From the NCBI GenBank assembly GCA_902729315.2, contig LR746278.1:4287501-4351500 (forward strand): DNA of 64,000 bases, given 5' to 3'. A program made the position numbers and the translations under genes. The notes beneath the pieces were generated by a model, which was given only the letters and a program-made list of their open reading frames with translations, searched no databases and was not told the origin of the DNA. Shown here one piece after another: positions 26,697 to 41,395 of this stretch (position 1 is the stretch's first letter; each line of letters starts with the position of its first letter). The stretch comes from Spirodela intermedia. Lineage: Eukaryota; Streptophyta; Magnoliopsida; Alismatales; Araceae.

Positions 26697-29600
26697 TAGT
26701 TAATTATGTTGAAGTCATCTTCCTTAATATAAGATATATTATGTGGTCATAAATATTAATGTGTTTTTAATATTATGAATTGATTTAAACCCCAAAAGCC
26801 ATAAATGATAATAAGTTCAAAGTACTGCATGTGATCATACCTATAAAGTAGGTTATCCAAGGGTGTATACAACAAACCTAAGAACTCTCTTGAACATTCC
26901 TAAGGATAAAGTGGGAAACTTAGACATAAAACTATTGCTTATGGTTCTTTTTATAATTTAATCCAAAATTTTAGGAGAGAGGAAATTAGGTTTATTATAG
27001 AAATAAACTTAGTGTATGATTCTTGTTAGTAGATATTGTTAATTAAAATGAAAAATATCAAGGACATAAATGTCATGGGTTGACATTTAAATAGTGAATA
27101 ATTCAGTGGACAAACTTGTTCTCACGTTTTTTCATCAAGTTCACTTAGAGAGTGAGTTTACATGGCTGTATCTAATAATTCATTCAAACACTTGAGAAGC
27201 CCTTTTCAAAGTACAACTAAATATCAACTCATCGGTGACTTTGTGAAGTGAATCCTTGGTCATGTACAAAGTTTCGCTGTATTAAATGAGCTTTGTTGCC
27301 ATCGTCACACCAGGCTCCCAACATGACCCACAAACATACCCAATTGTTAGGTGCTTGAGTTCTACATCATCCAATTTTTTCCTCTGTATTTACCCATAGG
27401 AATGATGAGCCCTTATAGGCAGAAGGTCAAATCTACATGTCTCTCATCTAGCACCATGGCCTCTCTCTCAGGTGCCACAGCATTCTCTCCTCGAGATAGT
27501 AGTTATCTTGTCCAACAATGATGATCTGTCAACCAAGAATCATGACCGATGCTATAGAAACATCCCGTACAAGCCCATTTAGGAGGGGACATGATGTTGA
27601 ATCATTCCTCGCAAAGGTTAGACAATAGCATTCGCATTCTAGTGCTATCATCGACCTTCCAAGTAGCCAGCCAGCATCAGACTCCATCCAAAAAGGTTTG
27701 ATGGAAGGTCCCCTTGAATAGCTGCAGACTACGGCTGATCTTTCCCCAAGAAGAATCATAAGAAGCCAAAGTGAGGCTATCACAGGAACTTGTACAACCT
27801 ACTAAAGGATGGATCGAGGCCAAATTTGCAATGGGAGTGATGATGAGCAGGTGTGTCGAAGTTGGTGTTCGGCAGCAAAAAGTTGACAGTGAACTATGGC
27901 ATGGGAGAGGGATCTCTTTATGAAATGGGAAATTTAGCCCATTTCATGTGACAGGGGAGCCTCATGAACGACTACATCATTGTTGTGATCTTCGATGCCT
28001 CCAAGTAGAGATGTGTCAGGGCCTAAAGACACATCGAAATATGAGGGAACTCTTAGTGGGGAGTGATAATGCATAAATAATACATTATATATGAGGTATG
28101 TTGCATCAAAGCTCATGATTTTAAGACACAAATTTATTAATTTACTAATGAATTCACATGTTTGGAGCACGCATCAACATTCATACACATTTTATGTATT
28201 TTATTCATTTCTCATTGATTTATATATAATTTTAGATACTTGATGTACATCATGTGAAAACATGATGTAATTCTTTGTCTTCTAACCACATGACTTTCAT
28301 ATACTAAACATTAGTTTGCAGCTTATGAAGGAACCAAGATCACACTTGAGTCTTGGGTGAAGAATTATGAGCTTAAAACTCATAAGTGTGCAACGAAAGC
28401 AAGCAAGGTGGGCCCAAATGAAGAGTTATGAGCGTAAGGCTCATAATCACTTACATAGCATCACTTAAAGAGTGAGGAGGAAGATTCACCACTTAGGAGA
28501 AAAAAAGTATTGATCCAACAACCAGGATGCTTATCCAAAGGTACACAAAAAGGCATAAAGAAGGATCCACCATCAATTAGAGATAAAAGGAGTAAGATCT
28601 AGAGGTCAAGATATATATTTATCAAGAGGCATATAAGAAGGCGTGAAGAGGGATCCACTATCTACGCAAGAAGGGAGCGGCTCAACCATTGATTTAAGGG
28701 TCAATTGCATTGTAAGAATTAGAGAGAGAGAGAGAAAGAGGGGTGCCGTCATATATATAATTTGTGTCAATGATGAAAATATTAACTTATCTTAGTAGAA
28801 TTTTAGGTGGTTGCCGTCCTAGCAAGGTTTGAAGGGCCCCAAGCTCCATACCTCACAATCAAAGGTGTGTTGTCTATTCATCATTAGGCGATTCCCCCTG
28901 AATGAGATTTCCTCTCATGGCTAGTGACTATTGCCTCATCTTGGCAAAAATAAGGAAGAAGACGTGATGTTAGTTTTGAAGAACCAATGAGTCAAATGTG
29001 TTTAGTTAGGATCTAGATTTTGATTAGCATTATAGTTGATCACACGATCCCTTTGATTGTATGAATCACCCATATTTCAACAAATTAGTTTCACGTCTCA
29101 CCACCCTTTCTTCTTGTTTGCTTCTCATTTCTTCTTCTTCGTGATCTCAGTCATTCTTGTCAATTTTAATCAACAAATAAAAGTGAACTCTACCCACCAT
29201 TCCCTGAGAATCGATCCCCTAGCTTACCACAATACTGAATTATTTTAAAATATAATCTAAAAGAGTAAATATGGGAGTGTAAATATTATTGACATACCGA
29301 TTTTGGGGTTATTCAATGACCCTCGAAATCGATTTATCAAAGAGCTTCACAAGAATCTCATTGGTAATATTAACCAAATCTATTGGAAGTAAATCGGTCT
29401 TTTTAATTTATCTTTCAGATTTCCTTCCATGATTTAGTCCCTTACAAGTTTTTTTGGTTCAGCATGTTTGGCCTATAGTCTTTTAATGGAATCATCTCAA
29501 TATTCCACCAAATCTTTACTGAAATATATTGAACATCAAGGCCTCAACAAGCTTTTCAATTGAACACTACACTCTTGACTAGCTTTCACTAGACTTCATG

Positions 29601-31925
29601 GATTCAACAAGCTTATCCACTGAAGAAGTCTCATCAATCTTATCTACTAAACATAAAGGCTTTGGCTAGTAAAATACTAGATTTATTAGCTCTAGGAAAC
29701 CAAAAAATAGGTTAAGAACAAATAGATGATCTTATAGATTTCTTTGTAGCTTCCTTAGCTTGATTTATTTTGCTAGAAGATGATCAAGTAGCTAATGCAT
29801 AGTGGATTCCTAGATAACTTAAGAAGTATAGGCTCCTTTCTTTCAAGCACTCAAGAATGTAAGTTTGTTGTGTGAGCTCTTTGAAAGGTGACAAGCAGCT
29901 CTCTCTACCATTTTTCTTTCTTCTTTTTTTGCTTATCTATAATGTGGGCCGGATTTCTACATATTGGGCCCTCCATAATAGTTTCTAAGCTTGAAGAATG
30001 ATTTGTTAGTTGTCAAATCTATACTTGAAATTTAAACTTCATAAAGTGTTTATTGATCTTGTCAAAATTCATAATCAAATTTTAATCTTTGAATTTTTAT
30101 GCACCATTTATCACATTATGTTTGACTTTCATTTACTATCTAATGAATTTTGTACTTGTAACAAAAATTTACATTCTAAAACCTATTTAATCATTTGATG
30201 TCTTCATAGACCATTTTGCCCCTAAGAGTATTTTACTTGAGTTAAAGCTCATTAATTTCTGCAATGACCTTGATCATCATGAGATATAGTTCTTATATTT
30301 TGGGTCAAAACTCTATCCTTCTGTCTACTTTTTTTGTCATCAAAACTACTTGAGCTATCAAAGCAAACAAGCTTAAAAGTTTTGATGATGATGGGTAATG
30401 AAAATTTCATATTGCAAAATATATTATAATACCTTCATGACCATAGAACATGCTTCATTATATTAAAAATACACTTCAATGTTTTATCAAAATTATATAT
30501 ATAATTAGAAATTGAGAAAATGTTACTCAATGCTAAAATTGTAATTTCACATCACGAAATATTCAAATATTTTCTTGTCCCTTGAACATTATTTATTATT
30601 TCGAAAATTTACTAGTAAGATTGATGAACTTTTTTCTAGAATTTCAAGATCTATTTTCATTGAATATTTACCCCTTTTATTGAAATGGGGAAAATTGAGA
30701 GGAGAAAGAAAATATGATTGTACTAATTATTTTAAAATAATATATTATGATGAAAATACTATAAGTTAAATTATGTAACCATTTGAGATGTTTTCCCTGC
30801 AAAATTTCATGTGTTATTGATACTAAGAAGTGAGTACACTCAAGAATAGACTACTAGAGAAACAAAAACTCACTACACTGCTAGAGAAAATAAGGAAAAA
30901 GGCAAAGGGTTACAATAACCTAAAACTAATTGGAAATTCATCTTAGCTATCTGTAGACCTTTTTCTGGGAGTTTTTTGCTATTAAAAATTGCAATTCTCA
31001 GGTTGACAAAGAATCATTCAAGCATCAAAATCAACATCTCCATGTCATGCATTAAGGCCCTCTACAATACCCACCTCCACATCTTTTAGCTGAGGAATTC
31101 ATAGCAAGTTGCAAGAGTGCTATATTTTTTCTTAAACTGTTCTTGATTTTTAATTGACTACTTTCAATACTAGAGTTGACCTAAAATTATAACTATAGAA
31201 AGATTATTTAGTCAACCCAAGAAAGTTGTGAATCTAAAAACAATGTTTTTAGGGAATAATTGGGTTAAATGGCATTGCAAAATTTAGGAAGATAGATAAA
31301 GCATTGGTGTTCAGCATTTGTACGACTTCCATGTAGTTGACCCTAAAGACGAGGTACTTAGAGAGTGGGTTCCATTGTTTCGGTAGAAAACAAAGAAATC
31401 TAAGAGTAATTCATCTCCCCTCCCACCTCATCTTATTTTCTCTTACATCCTCTTCAAAACCAACGAACCATTTATGGTTGACTTCATATATAAATAGTCC
31501 ACGCTCGCTCGTGTTGTTAGCTACCTCGCACCCGACAACTGCATGCACCCGTCCATGCATGAAGGACAATACTTTGCGTAGCGTGGTTCAATGCACACAA
31601 AACAGCCCTCTTTCTCTCAACAACCTGTCCTGCCTTGCAACGGCGGCCATCTTGGGCCCTCTCTCTTTCTCTCTCTCTCAAGGTCGGTGGTAACTTGTCT
31701 CGAGGCTTACTTTGGCGCCTTCGGAAGTCAACATCTAATTATTTAAGAGAAAACTCTGGTAAACCTGTCAAGAGAGAGAAGCCCTGGCGATGACAACCGA
31801 GAGAAATCAGACTGACAGTACATCTGTACACAATGCCTGCCCTCTCTCTCTCTCTCTCTCTCTCTCTCTAAAAGCCTCTCCTACCGTGGAAACAAACTAA
31901 AGACACTATCTTCACCCAGCCCACG
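26697..31925. other. Repeat-rich intergenic block, no supported gene
   Basis: About 5 kb of AT-rich sequence. Minus-strand frames at 27529-27783 and 27934-28170 have no recognisable domain. A stretch near 27306 resembles the one near 2825. A weak non-LTR-like PLKDYRP word occurs on the minus strand near 29480-29500, but it is too short to call. From about 31400 the sequence is more gene-like (CT tracts at 31660-31680 and 31840-31869) and probably includes the 3' flank of the ankyrin gene. Confidence 0.45.
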
Positions 31926-33916
31926 CTAGGAGATATACTTCACCTTCCTGGATCTTAATCTCCTCATCCCCCTTTTTTTGGCTGCAATGCTGGTCCAAGC
32001 ATAATCACTGGGGATGGCAAATGGTTCCGGCAGCTCCTCCGGCAGGGGAGACGGGCTGACGGATTTCAGGCTGGCGGCGGTGCTCCTCCCACCCCACCGG
32101 CGGCACCACCCGTAGTCCTCCGATTGCCGCCGCCGCCGGCTGCCCTCCTCCTCCTGATCGCCGCCGTCTTCAGAGATCTCACCAGGGCTCGACAATGGAG
32201 TGAAGAACTGCTCCAGGGGAGGGAGGGCCACGAATTTGGTGAAGGTGATGACGACTCTCACCGTCGGGATCACCGGGATCGCAACCTGCAGCACCAAACA
32301 TCATCCGGTCAACGCCGATGATCGAGGTCAAAACCCCGTCAAGAACCACGGAGGAAACTATGGCTTGATGTGAACGAGCGTCCCGGAGAGAAGCTTTTAC
32401 TGACCTTGACGGGGAAGGTACCCGGCGGGAACTTGGTGGTGAGAAGCTCCCGGAGGCGGCGCACCGCCTTCACCTTGCCGGCGAGGACGTCCAGCACCGG
32501 CATCAACTCCGCAGCCCGCAGGGGGAACTCCTCCGTCAGCCACACCCACGGCCGCAGGTTCTTCACCACCTCCTTCTCCTTCTCCTTCGCCGCCGCCGCC
32601 GGCTTCCGCCGGGGAGCAGTCGTCTCCGCCGCCGGCCTCCCCCACGCCGTCCTCTGCATCGCCGCCACGTCCACGCTCCTCCTCCCGCTGCCCCCGCCGC
32701 CGCCGCCGTGGCCGTCTTCCCTGGGGGCCTCGTAGGAGCTGTGGCGGGATGGAACCAGGTCGGGGATCTCGGCGACCAGGAAGCCCTCCTCCTCGTCATC
32801 GTCGAGATGGAGCTCCAGCGGCAGCGTCTCCCTCCGGCGCCCCGCCACCCACCGCCGCGTCTTGAAGGAGAAGATGACGTTCTGCATCTCGTAGACGCGG
32901 GCCTTCCACTTCGCCACAGTCTCCGTCTTCTCTTTCCTCCGCCAGTTGGTGCGGGAGACCAGATCCGCCGCCGTGATGTCCAGTCCCGGCCGGTACATGC
33001 TAGAGTCCGCGAGGAATTCGTCCTCGTCGGCGGCGGCCATGGGGCTCCTCGCCGCCTCGAGGGCGTCGCAGAGCTCCTTCTTCCCGTGGTCAAGGACCAG
33101 CAGAGACCCGGCGGCGACGGGGGAGGAGGAGGGATCGGGATCGGCGTCCAGGCCTAGTTCGCCGCCGCCGTCCTCATCGGAGCCGCCGAGGAAGAGGAAG
33201 GACTGGTCGGCGCGGACCAGGCGGAGGCCGTCGAAGCCGGCGAGGGAGGTGTCTGCGCGGAGGCTGGCGCCCCTCTTCCAGATCCGGTAGGTGTCGGAGG
33301 GGGCTACGCGGGGGAGGAAGGGGACGACAGAGCTCTCGAAGTGGAAGGAGAGCTCTAGGTAGAAGTCGCGGACCAAGCGGAGGGCGGCGAGGAGGGAGGG
33401 GAGGCGGCGGCGCCACTTGTGCCAGGCGGAGCGGTGGTGGTGGCGGAGGAGGAGGACGCTCAGGTGGCGGGGGCGGCCGAGGAGGACGCACTCCTGGAGC
33501 GGCGTCCAGCCGGCGCCGTTCTGCAGGGAGGCGTCGGCGCCAGCGGCGACGAGGGAGGCGACGGCGGCGCGGCGGTCGAGGCGGACGGCGAGGTGGAGCG
33601 GCGTCTCCCGGCGGGGGACGTCGCGGCGGTCGAGGACGGAGGAGATCTGCTCGGCGAGCCGGTCCTGCTCGGCGGCGTCGGCGGCGGAGCGGATGGCGGA
33701 GGCTGGCCGGAGGCGGGGGAGGGCGGCGAGGGCGGCGGAGAGGCGCGCCTGGTCGCCGGTGGCCACGTAGTAGTGGAGGCTGCTGTGAGCGTACTCTTCT
33801 GCCCTAACGGCGAGGCTCTCTTCCTCTTCCTCTGCCCCTGCCTCGTCGTCCTCCTCCCCTCCCTCCATTGCCCTTTCCTTCTTCTTCGTCCCCTTCTTCC
33901 CCTCTGCCAGCGCCAT
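31926..33916 (-). CDS. ANKRD13-like ankyrin repeat / GPCR-chaperone domain protein
   Basis: Two exons: 33916-32405 (504 codons) and 32285-31926, separated by a 119-base GT-AG intron in phase 0; total 623 residues. A basic-then-acidic N-terminus (KKGTKKKER, then a Glu/Asp-rich run at 20-33) is followed by ankyrin-type repeats: LHYYVATGD at 47-55, ETPLHLAVRLDRRAAVASLVAAGADA at 104-129, and GWTPLQECVLLGR to about 148. The remaining sequence fits the GPCR-chaperone (ANKRD13) domain: WHKWRRRLPSLLAALRLVRDFYLELSFHFES, then DTYRIWKRGASLRAD, and at the end FPVKVAIPVIPTVRVVITFTKF, continuous across the splice. Animal ANKRD13 proteins bind ubiquitylated cargo in endocytosis; the plant role is not established and no ubiquitin-interacting motif is obvious here. 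The start is the ATG at 33916; Met17 is a possible alternative. Coding GC is very high, giving long antisense frames that are not genes. Confidence 0.92.
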
Positions 33917-33925
33917 CACATTCCA

Positions 33926-33927
<2 letters not shown>

Positions 33928-33988
<61 letters not shown>

Positions 33989-34110
33989 CCTCCCTCGCCC
34001 AATCTAGAACAGAGGGAGAAACCCAAGGATTCGCTTCTTAGAGAGCTCGTCCCCTGCTACAAAAGGGTAAGACCAGCACACAAACACACAGAGAAGACAG
34101 AGAGAGAGAC

Positions 34111-34148
<38 letters not shown>
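33928..34148. repeat. (CT)n and (GA)n tracts in inverted arrangement
   Basis: About 26 CT units at 33928-33979 lie 12 bases upstream of the ankyrin gene ATG. A (GA)n tract at about 34099-34148 follows after roughly 120 bases. The two are reverse complements, so a transcript of either strand that covers both could fold back. Confidence 0.9.
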
Positions 34149-36328
<2,180 letters not shown>

Positions 36329-36700
36329 ACACAATGTGGGACTCAACCCAATGATTAAATATCTTTTACTTTTCTTAGAAGTGTTAGCCCATGTACATTC
36401 CTTCAAGAGTTGACCCTCATGCTCTATAGATTTTCAGCAACTCGACGAGTGTTTGCACATACTTTCAATATACACAATGTGGGGGTCAACCCAATGATTA
36501 AATTCTCTTACCTTCGTACAAGTATTAGCCCTTGTACTTCCTTCAAGAGTTGACCCTCATGCTCTATAGATTTTCAGCAACTCGACTGAGTGTTGGCACA
36601 TACTTTCAATATACACAATGTGGAGTAAACCTGATGATTAATATCTTTTACTCTTCTTACAAGTATTAGCCCCTGTACATGCTTCGAGAGTTGACCCTCC
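36329..36700. repeat. Three-copy tandem repeat, period about 142 bases
   Basis: Units start at 36329, 36472 and 36613, each with ACACAATGTGG; the third is incomplete and ends near 36700. Shared blocks include GTTGACCCTCATGCTCTATA and TTTTCAGCAACTCGAC. Copies 1 and 2 are nearly identical, which suggests recent duplication. Related GGGTCAACA words lie just outside at 36287 and 36721. No coding potential. Confidence 0.85.
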
Positions 36701-36994
36701 TAGCTTTTGTCTTGCCCAGAAGGGTCAACATTTTTCAGTCATGAGTCAACTATTTCTTTTCTTGGCAAGTATCATGTTCTCAGATGTAGATGCTCTTGAC
36801 ATTCAGTCGCCTCACTTCAGCTACCCACAAACAATTGTAAGCAAGAAAAATCGTTTAGAGGTTGGCACAATTAATGTAAAAATGTCAGCTCCATTCTTTT
36901 GGGATCATTTTCAGCCATCCCACATGCATTAATTTTCCAAGGACTTTTAGATAATGATATAAGATTTCCAACAAGACCCAAAGGCTAACCCTTA

Positions 36995-36997
<3 letters not shown>

Positions 36998-37076
<79 letters not shown>
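36998..37076. repeat. Compound (CT)n(CA)n microsatellite
   Basis: About 20 CT units join directly to about 20 CA units. A further (CT)n tract lies at 37183-37208, followed by a TATATAAA word at 37217-37224, about 800 bases before the CASP-like ATG and possibly its distal promoter. Confidence 0.95.
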
Positions 37077-37078
<2 letters not shown>

Positions 37079-37687
37079 GGAAATTTCTGCAACTAAATTA
37101 ATGGTGTGAGGAAATTGGGCCAGCTGAAGACGGTAGCGAATTATTTTCACTGGTTTACCAACGTATTGTTACCTAAATCTCCCCTCTCTCTCTCTCTCTC
37201 TCTCTCTCACCAACACTATATAAAAAACTGTCCATCCCACAATATGAACCTAGAACCCATAAAAGAGAGAAAGACTGTCCCTCTAAGACACAGAAAGAGA
37301 GAGAGAGAGATAAAAATCAAATCCTAGAGAAGGGGATCCATCCAATGAAAGCTCAAGGACCTAAGCTATCCGCCGAGGGGGGATTGGGGGGGGGGGTGCG
37401 GCCTGGCACTCCAGCGGCACCTGCGGGGCCCCGGTCAGACAAAACTCATCCCCCTCGTAAACATGATAACCAGACAAGCCGCCCTGGGCCGCAGGGCACT
37501 GCTAGTCACGTGCTCTTGGACCCACCGCACATCTTCTCCATCCTCCTCCCTCCCCCCTCTTCCTCTGCATCTCCATGGCAGTACATCGATCGATCGGCAC
37601 AGTAAGCATTCATTCATGTCCATAAATGCAGGGCTGAGGACGGATTGCAGGACTGCGCTACCTACCTTGCTGGTCAGAGGCCCGTCA

Positions 37688-37722
37688 CCTAACCCTAATC
37701 CTAACCCTAACCCTAACCCTAG
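37688..37722. repeat. Short interstitial (CCCTAA)n telomere-like array
   Basis: About five to six units of the six-base CCCTAA (TTAGGG) motif, one reading CCTAAT, about 300 bases upstream of the CASP-like ATG. The unit is the six-base type, not the common plant seven-base CCCTAAA. It also overlaps the telo-box type of promoter motif (AACCCTAA). Confidence 0.85.
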
Positions 37723-38017
37723 CCCATGTACTACTTACCTTGCAGGCTGGCCTGGAAGACGCCACATTGCCCCCCCGTGGCGGCCATGGTGCTATTACTT
37801 CACCAGGCAGAGCTTGCAGGGAGGGGACGGAGGGGGGGCCACCGCCTCCGCGAGGGAAACGGCAAGGCCTCCATCGTCTATCCGGAGGGATCCTTCAAGA
37901 GAGCGCCACCATTGAATGCGCCCTCCCCATCCAGAGTCCGGCTGAACATAGACGCAGAGATAGAGAAAGAGAGAGAGAGAGAAAGGAAGGAAGGAGGGGT
38001 ACCTTGGGGTGGGAGGG

Positions 38018-38754
38018 ATGGGAGATGAAGTTGAGACGAGTCTGCTGGATCAGGGCGGGGAGAAGTTGAGGTGCCTGGAGATCGTCCTCAGGATCTGCGC
38101 CCCGCCGCTCTCCATCGCCGCCTTGCTGCTGATCGTCGGCAACAAGCAGGTGAACGACACCTATGGAAGATTGGAATACACGGACCTGACCGGGCTCAAG
38201 TAAGTGCAGGATCTTCCGCGATTTCCTGCAGCGCTGATTCTCGCCGCCATTCTGACCAGCGATCTCCCCCCTCCAGGTACCTGGTTTGGGCGAACGCCAT
38301 CTCCGCCGGATACACCATCCTCGCCTTCGCCGCGTCGACCCTCTGGTGGCCGATCACCCCCTGGATCTTCTTCGCCTCGGACCAGGTCCCGCCTCCTCCC
38401 TCAGATCCCCCGGTCCTTCTCTCTTCCCTGACCTTCACTCAGCTCGCTCCCCGTTCTCCCTCCCTCCTATGAGCTCAGATTGCCGCCTACCTCCTGGTCA
38501 CGTCGGGATCGGCCGTCGGAGAGGTCCTCTACCTCGCATACAGGGGGGACAGAGGGATTGCATGGAGCGCCGCATGCGACTACTATGGCTCGTTCTGCCG
38601 GCGCACGGTGGTCTCCCTCGCGCTGCATTTCCTCGCCTCCGTCTGCTTCGTCGTTCTCAGCTTGCTCTCCGCGTACAGGCTCTTCAACAGGTTCGACCCC
38701 CCTCCTCCGCCATTGCCGTCTTCCTCCAAGGAGGTCTCCGGGGAGGGGAACTAA
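38018..38754 (+). CDS. CASP-like membrane protein (CASPL2-type)
   Basis: Three exons, 38018-38199, 38277-38385 and 38479-38754, joined by GT-AG introns with agreeing phases, give 188 residues. Four membrane segments are visible: about 21-41, 62-83, 90-117 and 139-163, with both ends cytoplasmic. This is the CASP/DUF588 plan. The two charged residues conserved in the family are present: Arg25 in the first segment (IVLRICAPP) and Asp96 in the third (FASDQIAAYL). The [14 protein letters not shown] loop with paired cysteines and the [10 protein letters not shown] second segment resemble the CASPL2 group. CASP proteins form plasma-membrane scaffolds that recruit wall-modifying enzymes; CASPL members are less well studied. 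The start is the ATG at 38018; a frame extension to 38009 lacks an ATG. The CT-rich upstream region has a telomere-like array. Confidence 0.93.
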
Positions 38755-39090
38755 GGCGAAAACCCTAATTCCCTCCTGAAGGACAGGAATTTGTCATTAT
38801 TTCCCTGTAGAAGACGTCAATTGTTTTTTTCAACCCCTGAAGTTTACATTTTAGTGCCTATGGTCGTCCCCCCCCCCCCCCCAAGACTCCCCCTTTCTGT
38901 AATATTGTCTTTCTTCCCAATCTGATTTAAAGGGCATATGTAAAACATAATAGCCTTTAAGGTTGATATCGCAACTTTTAACATTTGGGAAGGTTATTGG
39001 GTTTCGGACATCAAGAAGCCATCCGATATGAAGTAGGCTGAATGGATAGCCCACCCAACCTTAACCTCTCTCTCTCGATCTATCTATCTA

Positions 39091-39179
<89 letters not shown>

Positions 39180-39206
39180 CTCTCTCTATGTTTGTCTCTC
39201 TATTTA

Positions 39207-39305
<99 letters not shown>

Positions 39306-41078
39306 ATCCACCCATTATAGGGTATTAATGGGTCGGTTCTAGTTGAAAAAAAAATGATTTAGTTATTTTCTTTTTCCATAATGTTCCTAGAAATAGGTGT
39401 CACAAGACCAACATGATATACTTGCCAAATGCTCAATCATATGCAACCATAGCTGTCTCTTCTACATCAAGCAGCCTATTAATCTCTTTATCAATGGAGA
39501 CTTGGCATAAGCACACAAATAGAAGAAGTCACTACTAACTTAACACCAAGAGGTTGATTACATGAGAGTGTCACATGACATCTTTGCATTCAAACATTCA
39601 ACCCATTTGCTTTCTATCACTTTGTGTGCCTCACCACACGCTAGTTGTGTGCCCACGTTGTACTATGCGATGCCACGTTGTGTTGCATGCATAAACCACT
39701 GCATGCCACTATGTGCCCTATGACATCTGCGTTGTTCTCCCTTGTGCCCCTGTGATGCTTGTGTGGCCACCATGCAGCATTTTGCCATGCATATATCACC
39801 CCCTCCATGCATGCCACATCATGCCGACGGCACAGATATCATGCACACCTGCACAAACTATGGCTCCGATCTTATGTTGATGGTGAGGTTATATGCGCAG
39901 ACTAAAGATTGTATGCACTAAGGGTGTGATAGTAGGATTTTCTAGAGGTACTTTGGAGTTGAGAGGGCGTGACAATAGGCGTTCTTTAGTTGGATTTGCG
40001 AGGAATTGCCACGACCCATCTTAGGTATTCCTATTATTGGCCATGTCATAGTTTAGTTACTCTTTTTATTTATTTATTTATGGTAGTGTTTACTCTCATG
40101 TTGATTTGTTAGTTGCTATCAACTTCAGCTGGATGGTGGTTGACATTTTTAGTTAACTTTGCATAAGAGTTGACCATTAGAGGAATCTAAGGTGGGCAGC
40201 ATGAAAGATAATTTCTTTAAAGTATGAACATTATAGTTGAATAATTTCTTGTTAAATTTAATACTTATTAACAATTCATGATTTGAATTAGGTTGATATT
40301 TGATTAAATCGATAATAATCATCATGCAATGTAAGGTCACATGGGTGACCAATCAATCATGCACAAGTTGTTGACCGTTGAATATGCTCAACAGCCACGT
40401 TTCAAAAAATTACAACTTTTCTTATGATAATATTATAATATATAAGTAAGTAATAAATTGATACAAAATTAATATAAGTTATAAATTGACTCAAAACATA
40501 CGGAAAATCATCATAATTAAAAAAACTTTAAATCATAAACAGGGAAATATTGACAAGTATCTATTTTAAAACCTAGATTTTCTCCGAAGAGACCTAAAAG
40601 TATAATAATTCGCTCTGAATCCTACGGAGTTCGGAGTATAAACATAAATTCAGTTACTTTAGAGGGCAAATTATACTTCAACACAATCAATGATGACCTC
40701 GAGAAGAAATTAACTGACAGGTCGACCAGCTGCCAGCAGTCCAAGGGCATTTCTTGTTAGCTAAGAAAAGGACAATATGCTCTAAATTGTCCTGTTGTTG
40801 GGGATCAGTTTAAACTATAATGCTCCCAGCGCTACCTGACGCACTCTGCGGGGCTGGCGGATGATGGCAGCACCTCGAGGAGAAGCCATTAATGGAGGTT
40901 TTTTAAATACCCCAACTCTCCGCCTATCCCTTCTTCTTCTGCTCGACCATCATTCCTTCCTCGGCCTTACCTGCCGACTAGCCGAGTTTCCGTAGACCTT
41001 TCTTCCCCGACCGCCGGAGGAAGACGACGCGGGTGGTGAGGAGTCGTCGCCGTCGCCCACCTCTCCTCTATCGCTAAG
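38755..41078. other. Intergenic between CASP-like and WADQW genes
   Basis: Starts with the CASP-like 3' flank, including a poly-C run near 38871-38882, then the large microsatellite at 39066-39302, then AT-rich sequence. About 39600-39850 is rich in CATGC/TGCAT words, with no gene. About 40920-41078 is GC-richer and probably the first, non-coding exon of the next gene, with a weak TTTTAAATA TATA-like word near 40903. Confidence 0.45.
39066..39302. repeat. Large compound (CT)n(CTAT)n microsatellite
   Basis: About 240 bases of alternating CT and CTAT blocks, ending in about 50 CT units (39209-39302). Confidence 0.95.
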
Positions 41079-41080
41079 GT

Positions 41081-41113
<33 letters not shown>

Positions 41114-41220
41114 CCCAGTTCCCGTGGATTCATCTGTCCTTATCCTGGGCCGCATACATCCCCCCTTCTCCTTTGTTGTCTCGCGCCAGCCCCGTAGATC
41201 TCATCCGGTAATACCGGAAA

Positions 41221-41335
41221 GCCTCTCTCTCCCTCTATCTACCTATCTTTCTATCTAGTTATATATCTATCTATCTATCTATCTATCTTTCTATCTCTCG
41301 ATCTACGTCTCCCTGTGTCTATCTTTCTCTCCCTG

Positions 41336-41380
<45 letters not shown>

Positions 41381-41395
41381 GTCTGTCTATCTGTG
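41221..41395. repeat. (CTAT)n arrays in a probable leader intron
   Basis: Interrupted CTAT/CTTT units, with the longest clean block near 41336-41380. They lie inside the inferred 41079-41808 leader intron of the WADQW gene. Further CT tracts are at 41083-41112. Confidence 0.85.

Noticed and set aside
27529..28170. Minus-strand frames as a possible gene
   Set aside because: No domain, no splice structure and repeat-rich surroundings.
29380..29560. Possible non-LTR (LINE) reverse-transcriptase remnant on the minus strand
   Set aside because: Only a short PLKDYRP-like word with stops around it; no catalytic motif nearby.
36329..36700. CRISPR-like array
   Set aside because: Whole 142-base units are repeated, with no short repeats separated by unique spacers, and the genome is a plant nuclear one.
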